Assembly: GCA_013215295.1 (NCBI GenBank)
Contig: JABSOZ010000012.1
Location: 62,001-126,000, forward strand
DNA length: 64,000 bases
Direction: 5' to 3'
Origin: Colwellia sp.
Lineage (GTDB): Bacteria > Pseudomonadota > Gammaproteobacteria > Enterobacterales > Alteromonadaceae
Made by a program: the position numbers and the translations under genes. Under the pieces are notes generated by a model. That model did no database searches. It had not been told where the DNA came from and worked only from the letters and a program-made list of their open reading frames with translations. Below, one piece after another: positions 1 to 8,461 of the stretch (within the stretch, counting starts at the first letter, position 1; each line of letters opens with the position of its first letter).

Positions 1-1
1 T

Positions 2-898
2 GGTTTGATCCTCGATGGCAGCACACCGTTAGATTTTCAGGCCATTGAAATGGCGGATAATTATGATCTTATCGGCGAGCGAGTATTACAAGTCTGCTAT
101 GAAAATGAATTCTGTCGCGCACAATTAGACGGCGATCCGTTAGCTTTTCTTGATCAGACCTTAGCAAAATTAGCACTGGGCGAATGTTTGATCGGGGGGG
201 ATGAAGAAAATATCCTTACCGTGAACATCGCAAAAACGTTAATAGATCTTGCACTAACAGACTTTAAAGATACTGTGCCGGGTATTATCAAAATGTTGAA
301 CCGTTGTAATAGCAATGACCAAAGCGCGTTTGGCCATGCGTATCAGTTATTTAATGAGCCCGATGAGGAAAGCAACTTAGCCTTTTCAGGTTATGATAAT
401 AAGCTTGTTCTGGCTAATGTACTCGTTACCAATATGCACAGACCTACCATGAGTAAATTTGAGTTTGAACAACACCTTAATACACTAAGATTTACTTCAG
501 TAAATAGCCAGCCATTTTATAACGTTACCGAAGTTTGGCTATTAGATGCAAAACCCCTGAATTCGACCCTGCCAGCCACTTCAGTGCCGTTATTAATGAT
601 CCATGGCGGCCTAGATCCGCAAACGACCGACATCATGGCCGAGCAAGTATTCAATGATTATGCAGGTAACCAAAAAACGTTAGTGATCTTTCCTACTTTC
701 GAACATGGGGTATTTTCGAAAGACCAAATAGCTAACCCAAACTGTGTCGCGAACATAATACAAGCTTTCATGTTACAGCCGGAGCAAAACGTCGACAGTC
801 AATGTGCTGCCGATACCTTTCCCGTAGATGTCGCTGTGGAGAGCGATTATGTGCAATCTATTTTTGAAAATATATTTGGTATATCATCCCCTTGGTAA
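2..898 (+). CDS. Alpha/beta hydrolase, tripeptidyl-peptidase (TAP) type, 5'-truncated by window edge
   Basis: The reading frame is open from the first bases, so the gene begins outside the window; the TTG at position 5 is not a convincing start. The first residues (ILDGSTPLDF) match the strand after the nucleophile elbow in secreted TAP-like alpha/beta hydrolases, which read LDGVVPPD there. Near the C terminus MIHGGLDPQT carries the expected catalytic Asp and FEHGV the catalytic His; the nucleophile Ser would lie upstream, out of view. Several cysteines in the middle fit an exported, disulfide-bonded protein. The family releases peptides or hydrolyses esters from the N terminus of substrates. 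The following TonB receptor suggests nutrient scavenging, which is inference only. Confidence 0.75.
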   Translation, partial: GLILDGSTPLDFQAIEMADNYDLIGERVLQVCYENEFCRAQLDGDPLAFLDQTLAKLALGECLIGGDEENILTVNIAKTLIDLALTDFKDTVPGIIKMLNRCNSNDQSAFGHAYQLFNEPDEESNLAFSGYDNKLVLANVLVTNMHRPTMSKFEFEQHLNTLRFTSVNSQPFYNVTEVWLLDAKPLNSTLPATSVPLLMIHGGLDPQTTDIMAEQVFNDYAGNQKTLVIFPTFEHGVFSKDQIANPNCVANIIQAFMLQPEQNVDSQCAADTFPVDVAVESDYVQSIFENIFGISSPW

Positions 899-1163
899 GC
901 ACCATATAATTTAATAGTGGCTCACTTTTGGCCTATGGATGTGCTTTTAGTGATTTTTCATGAAAATGACTGATTTGACGTCCTTGGATTTTAAATCAGA
1001 CAATAAAAACACAAAGCACTGAAAAGTAACAAATAAACATATGTACGAACTTCTAAGCACAGTCGAATAGACTGGGTCACCACGCTAAAATGCTTGCTCT
1101 TATATAAAAAGAGCTTAGCTAATAAACGCTCTTTTGCTTCGATAACAAAAAAGGAAATAGGCA

Positions 1164-3812
1164 TTGATAAAACGATTATTTTTAAGCTCTTTAACCATGG
1201 CATTAAGTGTGCCTGTTTTCGCCAGCGAGCCTGTTAAAGAAGAAAATATAGAGCGTATTTCTGTTACCGGTACTAGGCTCAAAGGCATCGATAGTGAAAT
1301 ATCATCGCCGGTAACGGTTATAACCAGAGAAGATATCGATGCCAGTGGCGCAACACGCTTGGCTGATGTACTGCGCTCAAGTACCGTGAATACTTATGGA
1401 TCACGCAGAGAATCTGCAGGAGGCACCACTCAAGGGCAAGCAACGCTTAATTTGCGAGGCTTGGGTGAGCAGCGCACACTCATATTAATTAATGGTCGCC
1501 GAATCGCTAATTCTGCGGCAATACCTGATGCACAAAACATTAATTTGATTCCACTGTCGGCGATCGAACGAGTGGAAATTTTAAAAGATGGGGCTTCATC
1601 AATATACGGTGCAGACGCTGTGGGTGGTGTGGTTAATATTATTTTACGTAAAAATATTGATAGCCATCATATTAGTATGGCACGCACACAAGCCAGCATA
1701 AAAGGCGGTGATGAAAATTACTTCAGCCTTTATGGCGGCTTTACTAATAATTTCGGCAATATTACTTATTCCGCTGAGCATCAAAAGAAATCGCCGATAT
1801 TTGCCAGAGATTTTACGCTTAGCAATGAAGGTCTGAGCCGTTATGGCTATCCCGGCAGTTATCGCATCAACAGCCTGCACCCAGAAACGGGACAGTCTAT
1901 GACTAAAACTCTAGCTGACAGTCGCTGCCCACAAACGTTAAATCAAGATGAGTTTCCACAATCAAAGGTTGAAGGAGATTATTGTAAATACAATTTTGCC
2001 AATTTCGCCCAACTTTTGCCGTCATCCCAAAGCTATTCGGCAATGATCGATGGCCAGTGGCAATATGAGCGAGAAGTCTCTATTTTCGCTCACTTAGATT
2101 TAAGTACCAATAAAACAGTTGGCTCAGGAGCGCCAACGCCTAGTGCTGGTGGCTCGGTGTTTTTACCAACCATGCTTGCCAATAACCCCAATAATCCGAC
2201 TCAAGATCAAACGATAGCATTCGATACTGACTTTGACGGTATTGATGATACATTTGTCGACGGCCCATTCGATTTGGATATTTTTTACCGAAATATTTAT
2301 GGTGGTCTAAGAGAGTCTATGAATACTGATGAAATGCTTAACTTTTATGGTGGTATTTCAGGAACATTAGCTAATGACATGGATTATGAGATTGTTGCTT
2401 CTTATAATAGTAATCTCTCGAAATCATTATCTCGTGGCTTGATGAGAAGAGATTTATTACAAGCTGCCATTGATAACGGCAGTTATGATATTTTTGCGGT
2501 TAATCAAGCGACCGATGAAGCGCTTGGTCAAAGCTTCGCGATTGATTCGGCTTTTCAAGCTAAATTTGAAAATATTGGCAGCCGCTTTATTTTACACACC
2601 AATACCTTCGGTAAAGACGGTGCAGAGCATGATACGGTTTATGGTATGGAGTACGTTGAACATGACTATTCCAGTATTTTTCAGGATGAGTTTACTGATA
2701 ACGTCATCGATGGTCGCAGTGGTGGTGGCAACGCGAAAGGCAAACGGGAAATTTTTTCAGCATTTGCCGAAACACAATACGATTTAAGCAAGGCACTTCA
2801 ACTAAACTTTTCCGTTCGATATGATCAGTATAGTGATTTCGGATCCAGTCTTAACCCTAAGCTTGGTATTAGCTACCGCTATTCTCCCAATATTATTTAT
2901 AGAATGTCTGTAGGTACCGGCTTCAGAGCACCCAGTCTATACGAATTATTTAGCCAAGCGAGTCAATCCTTTGCTTATGTCCGTGATTCAGTGAGATGTG
3001 AAGCTGCAGGTGATTTAGACCAAGATGGCACAAAGGATCAAGACCAGGATGTCACCACACTGACAGATAACCATCCTTGCCAAGCCGTGAATATCGAAAC
3101 TGTGATCACGGGTAATAACAAATTGGAGGCAGAAAAATCCGGCTCACTGACGACAGGTTTTACCTATGAAGTGGCAAATGATACTCGTTTGCACATGAAT
3201 TTTTACTATCAATATTTTAAGAATGAAATTAACTTATTACCCAATGACGAACTTATCAAACGGGAAGGACAGTTTGGCGAAACTAAACGTATTATTAGAG
3301 ATGAGCAAGGTAACCTGATTCGATTATTAAATAGCTATGGCAATTTTTCTGGATCTAAAACAGCGGGTCTGGATATTGAATATGAACTCAGCTGGCAAAC
3401 TCAATCGTATGGTGAATTTAAATGGTCAAATGAATTAAGCGCAGTGCTTTTCCATGATGTTGAAATAATTCCGGGGCAAGGATTTGATGATGTTAACGGT
3501 AACTTAGGTAATAGTGAAAGTCGGCTAAATACTTCATTGAGTTGGTATATAGGCGACTGGAAAACCTTGTTACGTTTTGACTTCACTCCACCGACAAAAG
3601 AAAATAACATTAAATTAAAGGCAGCGACATTAGCTAACTTACAGGTACGATATCAAATTAATCAACAAGCGAATGTCTCCTTTGCTGTGCTCAATTTGTT
3701 AGACAGCGAACCGCCGAATAATAGAGCTTTAGGCTGGCCTTATTATATGGCCGATACTTTATATGTCCAAGGCCGCACGCTTAATGTTAATTTTTCTTAT
3801 ACTTTTAATTAA
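1164..3812 (+). CDS. TonB-dependent outer-membrane receptor
   Basis: An 882-residue TonB-dependent receptor. A signal peptide (residues 1-20, cut after VFA) is followed by a TonB-box-like IERISVTG, a plug domain to about residue 165 (ITREDID, LRGLGEQRTLILINGRR, IERVEILKDGASSIYGADAVGGVVNII) and a long beta-barrel ending LNVNFSYTFN. The start is TTG, with AAGGA 8 bases upstream at 1151-1155; no ATG fits the signal peptide better. Such receptors import siderophores, vitamins, glycans or peptides using TonB-ExbBD energy; the ligand cannot be read from the sequence. Two acidic repeats, DTDFDGIDD (about residue 353) and DLDQDGTKDQDQD (about residue 617), look like calcium-binding loops placed in extracellular loops. 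It converges with the MFS gene downstream. Confidence 0.92.
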   Translation: MIKRLFLSSLTMALSVPVFASEPVKEENIERISVTGTRLKGIDSEISSPVTVITREDIDASGATRLADVLRSSTVNTYGSRRESAGGTTQGQATLNLRGLGEQRTLILINGRRIANSAAIPDAQNINLIPLSAIERVEILKDGASSIYGADAVGGVVNIILRKNIDSHHISMARTQASIKGGDENYFSLYGGFTNNFGNITYSAEHQKKSPIFARDFTLSNEGLSRYGYPGSYRINSLHPETGQSMTKTLADSRCPQTLNQDEFPQSKVEGDYCKYNFANFAQLLPSSQSYSAMIDGQWQYEREVSIFAHLDLSTNKTVGSGAPTPSAGGSVFLPTMLANNPNNPTQDQTIAFDTDFDGIDDTFVDGPFDLDIFYRNIYGGLRESMNTDEMLNFYGGISGTLANDMDYEIVASYNSNLSKSLSRGLMRRDLLQAAIDNGSYDIFAVNQATDEALGQSFAIDSAFQAKFENIGSRFILHTNTFGKDGAEHDTVYGMEYVEHDYSSIFQDEFTDNVIDGRSGGGNAKGKREIFSAFAETQYDLSKALQLNFSVRYDQYSDFGSSLNPKLGISYRYSPNIIYRMSVGTGFRAPSLYELFSQASQSFAYVRDSVRCEAAGDLDQDGTKDQDQDVTTLTDNHPCQAVNIETVITGNNKLEAEKSGSLTTGFTYEVANDTRLHMNFYYQYFKNEINLLPNDELIKREGQFGETKRIIRDEQGNLIRLLNSYGNFSGSKTAGLDIEYELSWQTQSYGEFKWSNELSAVLFHDVEIIPGQGFDDVNGNLGNSESRLNTSLSWYIGDWKTLLRFDFTPPTKENNIKLKAATLANLQVRYQINQQANVSFAVLNLLDSEPPNNRALGWPYYMADTLYVQGRTLNVNFSYTFN

Positions 3813-3940
3813 TCGGTAATGACAGGTGACTCTGGCAATCAATTTAATAAACCTCCTGTAAGTCCATAGAAAAATCAGGTGCTACAAGGGCAAATGTGTG
3901 GGCATATTAGAACCGAGTAATAACAAAGCCCTTAATACTA

Positions 3941-5260
3941 TCACGCGCTCTGTAATGGACATTGCGTTGACTTTGAATTCTGATACTCCACATAAAGAAA
4001 GACGATCATAGTAATAGTGGCAATGATGGACGTGACAATTAAGATAGAAAGAAAGTCTTGCCAGCCGCCCTCTTTATTAGCAACGGCGCCACCGACAAAA
4101 TCAAAAATCATGGCTCCAAAGTAAGCAAGTGCATCAATTAACCCCACTAATAAACCACAGTGCCTACCCCCAAAGCTGATAGAAAAAACACTCATCGGAA
4201 TATAATAGGCGGGTGAAATGGCGAAACCGAAAGCAAAAATCAACCCTATGGTTAAGGCAAGCTCAAACCCAGCTTCAAATTCGACCGTGCCTAAATATCT
4301 TAAGCTTAACAAACAAAGGATAGCAACGACCAACGTTGACCCCATAACATAAATGAGTTTCTTTTTTGACACTTTATCAACTATAAATCCGCCAGTAAAT
4401 ACGGCAATCAGGCAACCCAGCGGGAAAGCAGAAGATGCCATTCCAGCCTGTGCTGGGGCTAAATCAAATGTTTGACTGAGGTAGATAGGAATAAACACTT
4501 GAAATTCAAATAATACCGCTAATGATGAAACGCCTAAACTTATCAACCAGAACCGGCGGCTTTTTATAAAGAAAAGAATGGCAGCAAACGTATCTGCTTG
4601 ATGCAGCGGATGATCAGCTGGATTATCTAATATCGCCTCTATATTCTGCACAGGTTTTTCCGACAAATCACTGACATCATTCTTGGTGTTTTTAAAGAGT
4701 CTAGGTAAGATAATCGCGCAGAGTAGGGCAATTGCGGCGGCAATAAAAAACAAGCCTCGCCAAGAAATCACTAATAACAAACTGCTTAATAGAACCGTGG
4801 TGGCAACTGAGCTTATGCGGGAGCTGGTGGCGATGAAACCCCAAACTCGTCCATGCTTAGATGGACTAAACCAAACTCGAATAATATTAGCCATTGATGG
4901 CCAGCCTGCCGATTTAGCAAAAATGGTCAGAAAATAGAGGGCAAAAAAGGCAGTATTGCTGGATAAGGTACCAAAAACAAAAGTTGTTACTGCAGCAGCG
5001 CCGATAGCAAAAATAAAAACTTTACTACCGCCTAACTTATCCGCCAAAACACCATTGGTAAGCTTACCGATGAGGTTACCTGCGGTCCCCCAGCCTAAGA
5101 TAGCACCAAAACTAGCGGTATCGAGTTGTAAGTTTGGATCAATTAACATCGCTGGACCAGCCACACCGACAACGGTTCGACAAAGCATCAGCATGGCATA
5201 ACCGACACACATACTAATAACAATTCGAACTTCCAAACCGACATTCAGCGCTTTACCCAT
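3941..5260 (-). CDS. MFS transporter
   Basis: A 439-residue integral membrane protein with about 12 hydrophobic segments and the MFS motif A between TM2 and TM3 (GKLTNGVLADKLGGSK). A hydrophilic central loop near residues 190-230 splits the two six-helix halves. The overall look (short N terminus, GWGTAGNLIGK, SAGWPSMANIIRVWFSP) recalls the organophosphate/anion branch (GlpT/UhpT-like) rather than a drug exporter, but the substrate is not assignable. The gene is convergent to the TonB receptor and stands alone, with 137 bp to the next gene. A scavenged metabolite of the preceding receptor and hydrolase is a possible substrate; that is inference. Confidence 0.85.
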   Translation of the reverse strand: MGKALNVGLEVRIVISMCVGYAMLMLCRTVVGVAGPAMLIDPNLQLDTASFGAILGWGTAGNLIGKLTNGVLADKLGGSKVFIFAIGAAAVTTFVFGTLSSNTAFFALYFLTIFAKSAGWPSMANIIRVWFSPSKHGRVWGFIATSSRISSVATTVLLSSLLLVISWRGLFFIAAAIALLCAIILPRLFKNTKNDVSDLSEKPVQNIEAILDNPADHPLHQADTFAAILFFIKSRRFWLISLGVSSLAVLFEFQVFIPIYLSQTFDLAPAQAGMASSAFPLGCLIAVFTGGFIVDKVSKKKLIYVMGSTLVVAILCLLSLRYLGTVEFEAGFELALTIGLIFAFGFAISPAYYIPMSVFSISFGGRHCGLLVGLIDALAYFGAMIFDFVGGAVANKEGGWQDFLSILIVTSIIATITMIVFLYVEYQNSKSTQCPLQSA

Positions 5261-5397
5261 ACTAAAACATTTCCTGATGATAGTTTCATAACGAGGGTTT
5301 ATTAACTAATTAACAAGCCCTATTATTAAAGACATAATGGAGAACAACCATGTTGTTCATATTGAATCAAATAAATTAAGGTGTTTTTTGATGCAGA

Positions 5398-6255
5398 TTA
5401 ACCATGAATATTGGTAATAATTTCATCTTTAAAAGTTAACTCATCCCCTTGAAGGTATATTCTGATTAGATGAATTTTCATATCCTTTTCGCCTAAATTT
5501 TCATAAAACATAAACATGTTGGTATCATTTACAGCGTTACAAGATGACAGAGAGCCGTTTTTATATTGAATAAAGGAATGATCATTATATAAGTCAGTTG
5601 ATTTCATTAATGATAATCTATGAGTATGACCACAAAAAACATGAGAAATTTTATGTTTTCTTACAAATTCAACGACACGTCTTGAGTTAAAAAGAGGATC
5701 TTCATCGGTATCTAAAATAGAATGATGATTGAGTAGTATAATTTTATCATACCTTAACTGCTCTAGTTTATGAGACATTGACCGTAAAATTTCTTTATCA
5801 ATAAAACCATTGTCTTTATAGACCTCACTGGTATCAAGACAGACGACCAATAACGTTTCACCATTAATAACAATATTTTTAATAAAGTTAATATCGGTAA
5901 AATTCTCTTTAATGCCCGTAGTATATTGATCTAGAAATAATTTATTTTTAGTGCAGTTTATGGGTTCTAATGGATAAATAACATCACTGTTATCTATATA
6001 TTGGCGAAAGAAATCTTGAGACTTCATATTTCGTTTATCATGATTGCCCGGAATTGAGATAACATGGCTACATTTTATTGACTTTAAAAATGCTCCTGCC
6101 GCCTTAAATTCAACCTCCAGAGCGTCGGTAGTATTATCTCCGGTATTGATCACCAGATCAGCCGCATAAGAATTTAATTTCTTTAATAATTTTGCGCTAT
6201 TTCCCTGCCAGTGACGGGAACCAAAATGCATATCTGAAATATGTAATATATTCAT
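5398..6255 (-). CDS. Calcineurin-like metallophosphoesterase
   Basis: A 285-residue cytoplasmic metallophosphoesterase with the whole metal-binding set of the family: D8-x-H10 (ISDMHFG), D40 (NTGDNT), N71-H72 (GNHD), H176 (LNHH) and H209-x-H211 (CGHTH). These bind two divalent metals that activate water for phosphoester hydrolysis. The substrate can be a nucleotide, cyclic nucleotide, phosphoprotein or nucleic acid; the CpdA-type cAMP phosphodiesterase is one relative of similar length, but nothing here proves that. The gene is monocistronic. Base composition is more AT-rich than the neighbours and it lies just outside the first groL-end repeat, so it may be the last gene left of the element array. 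Confidence 0.82.
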   Translation of the reverse strand: MNILHISDMHFGSRHWQGNSAKLLKKLNSYAADLVINTGDNTTDALEVEFKAAGAFLKSIKCSHVISIPGNHDKRNMKSQDFFRQYIDNSDVIYPLEPINCTKNKLFLDQYTTGIKENFTDINFIKNIVINGETLLVVCLDTSEVYKDNGFIDKEILRSMSHKLEQLRYDKIILLNHHSILDTDEDPLFNSRRVVEFVRKHKISHVFCGHTHRLSLMKSTDLYNDHSFIQYKNGSLSSCNAVNDTNMFMFYENLGEKDMKIHLIRIYLQGDELTFKDEIITNIHG

Positions 6256-6580
6256 TATTATTGCTGTAACTCATTTTATTCATTAAAAATTACACACATA
6301 TTATCTACTAGAGTATCGCAAGTAAATTATCTATTGTCGGTATTAAACCTTTCTCTTTAAAGGTAGTATAAATCTGGTTTCCTTTACAGAAAAATATCGA
6401 AATTTTTCTTACTTAACCGCAATGTTCCAATTTTAAAACACTTGTAGTGGTGTATCCATAATCATCCAACCTGAAAATTATCAATATTTCAACCTTTTAT
6501 CAATGTTGTTGCATAAAAACAAATGAATTAAGTAAGTGATTACGGGTATATACAGAGTATACAATGGTCGATGAAAGTCC

Positions 6581-6745
6581 ATGACACTAATTTTATTGAT
6601 CGCCGCCGTGTTATTTTTGTCAGCCATAATAATTTTTCTTTCATTAGTATTTGAATTAAATTCGGTTTACATAACGGGCTCTAATGCTCACAGACTTGCC
6701 ATAAAATCTGTATCTCAAAGTACCCCTTACGCCTTAGAAAACTAA
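6581..6745 (+). CDS. Possible small membrane protein
   Basis: An ATG-started ORF of 54 codons. Residues 2-25 form one strongly hydrophobic helix (LILLIAAVLFLSAIIIFLS), followed by a polar tail rich in Ser, Asn and Ala. Single-span proteins of this shape are common in marine gammaproteobacteria. The ribosome site is weak (gaaag, 5 bases upstream) and I recognise no family, so the ORF may be chance in AT-rich DNA. Confidence 0.35.
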   Translation: MTLILLIAAVLFLSAIIIFLSLVFELNSVYITGSNAHRLAIKSVSQSTPYALEN

Positions 6746-6840
6746 ACATGTATGATTAAATCAGTAAGGTTCGTTTCCTCATGTCAGCACTTCAAACCGA
6801 TAAGCTCTTTACTCCATTCGTTAAGAGTTTCACAATGGCA

Positions 6841-6938
6841 AACAAAAAGCCCGAATATTGCTATTCTGGCTTTATTTTAAATGGTTATTTATTAAATAGA
6901 GTAAAACTCTCTATTTATTACATCATGCCGCCCACACC
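6841..6938 (-). repeat. groL 3'-end copy A (outermost attachment-site-like repeat)
   Basis: The segment repeats the groL terminator region and the last codons of groL (true copy at 22941-23039) in the same orientation. It has a hairpin AAAGCCCGAATA-TTGC-TATTCTGGCTTT with one mismatched pair, a shared ttaaatggtta, then the core TTACATCATGCCGCCCA at 6918-6934. Homology stops a few bases after the core. It fits the displaced original chromosome end of an integration site at groL. Confidence 0.75.
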
Positions 6939-7433
6939 AACATAACGAATTGAATTAAAAGCAAAATAAAATTATTTACTTTAAAACACCCGGTATTATA
7001 CCCTTAATTTGTTGACGCTCAGTAATAACTGATTTATTGCCCATGAATTAAATTTAGCTTTTAAACTTTCAACAACTATAACTGACTATATTTATGAAGC
7101 ATAGCGTGTGAAAATCGGTTTCAGACTGAACAAACCTACAACTTAAAATAAAAAAAATTGAATCATTAATGCCTAGTAAACGTTAATTTTTTCACATTGA
7201 CGACGGTAGTTTTGAGTGAAATTAAGTACCCATCCTCAAAAGTGGGCATTAGCACCAGTTAAGGTTAGATAAAATAGAGTTAATACCCTAATTATCAACA
7301 CTTTTCAATATGACAAATAAAAAACAGATCTAGCTATAACCTGCCATACTTTGACCATACTTTGACCATACTTAGAAATATTCATAGTTTTATTTTTACC
7401 CTTCAAAAGGTATTTATTTTCTCGGTGATTTAT

Positions 7434-8456
7434 ATGACTGGAACGAACAAAAAGAATAGCTTTCGCCAATTTTATCTAGCCATTGTGACTGTTTTATTAA
7501 TTATTAGCGCACTGACCTATAACTATTCAGATCGAACTAAAGAAGAGCTTATTACAATTGGAATTTCTCGCTGGGGGAGTAATCCAGAATTTGGCTTGAG
7601 TGTCGAGGGGTTTAAACAGAGCTTGACTGAAAGTGGCTACATTGAAGGGAAAAATATAGAATATATAGTCAAAAACTCTGAAACCCAGTTAAATCAGCAG
7701 CGTCAAATCATTCAATCTTTTATCGATGCCAAAGTTGACCTAATATATTCGCTCACGACCCCTGGCACACTGATCGCAAAACAAATGACAGAAAAAATGG
7801 ATCAGCCCATTCCAGTAGTATTTTCAATATGCACTTATCCGGTAGAGTCCAATCTTATCGCCTCTTTAAAGTCATCTAAAAATCATTTGGTAGGTACCCG
7901 TAATTTCGTACCTTTCTCACAACAGTATTATATTTTTGAAAGAATCTTTCCCCATACTAAAACCCTCGCAGTGGTTCATCGTGAAGGAGAGCCCAACTCG
8001 AGCAACCAATTTAAAATCGTTAAATCACTACTCGCTAAGCGTGACATCAATGTTATTGATATAGCGGCAGTCGACTTAGAAGATATTAAAAATCAACTTG
8101 AAACCAATAAAGGGCTGTTTGACTCCATATATTCGACTTGTGATACTTTAACCCACGCCGGTGGAGAAGAAATTATCGTCGAATTTAGCAAACGAAATCA
8201 TATTCCCACTTTTGCCTGTAATAAAGAAGGAGTTCTAAAAGGACATTTGGTCGGTAATATCGGAGACTTTAAAAGCATTGCGAAAATATCGGGTGAAAAA
8301 GCCGCGCTGATCCTCAAAGGCGCCAAACCTGCTTGGTTAAGAACAGAATCACCAAGAGAAAACTATATCATTATTAACCAGAAAACCGCATCTGAGATCA
8401 ATATTGTCATTCCACAAGACGTTTTAAATGATGCCAAAGAAATTATTACTGAGTAA
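7434..8456 (+). CDS. Substrate-binding protein of the ABC_sub_bind type, membrane-anchored
   Basis: A 340-residue periplasmic binding protein of the TrpX-like family (PF04392). An N-terminal hydrophobic segment (FYLAIVTVLLIISALTY) gives export or anchoring. Lobe 1 reads ITIGISRWGSNPEF, GFKQSLTESGYIEGKNI and DLIYSLTTPGTLIAKQ; lobe 2 contains HREGEPNSS and FDSIYSTCDTLTHAGGEEI. I chose ATG at 7434, preceded by GGTGA 6 bases upstream; an upstream TTG at 7362 would add an unlikely leader. There is no permease or ATPase gene beside it. Instead a hybrid histidine kinase begins 5 bp downstream, so the protein probably presents its ligand to the kinase, as TorT does for TorS. That role is inference from gene order and kinase architecture. 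Confidence 0.85.
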   Translation: MTGTNKKNSFRQFYLAIVTVLLIISALTYNYSDRTKEELITIGISRWGSNPEFGLSVEGFKQSLTESGYIEGKNIEYIVKNSETQLNQQRQIIQSFIDAKVDLIYSLTTPGTLIAKQMTEKMDQPIPVVFSICTYPVESNLIASLKSSKNHLVGTRNFVPFSQQYYIFERIFPHTKTLAVVHREGEPNSSNQFKIVKSLLAKRDINVIDIAAVDLEDIKNQLETNKGLFDSIYSTCDTLTHAGGEEIIVEFSKRNHIPTFACNKEGVLKGHLVGNIGDFKSIAKISGEKAALILKGAKPAWLRTESPRENYIIINQKTASEINIVIPQDVLNDAKEIITE

Positions 8457-8461
8457 TCACA

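Larger units (their letters stand above)
6256..7433. other. Intergenic stretch with first groL-end copy
   Basis: About 1.2 kb of AT-rich sequence between the phosphoesterase and the substrate-binding protein. It holds one weak small ORF (6581-6745), a degenerate copy of the groL terminator and 3' end (6841-6938), and an 11-base tandem repeat (ccatactttga) at 7344-7374 just upstream of the substrate-binding protein gene. No other gene is seen. Confidence 0.7.
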
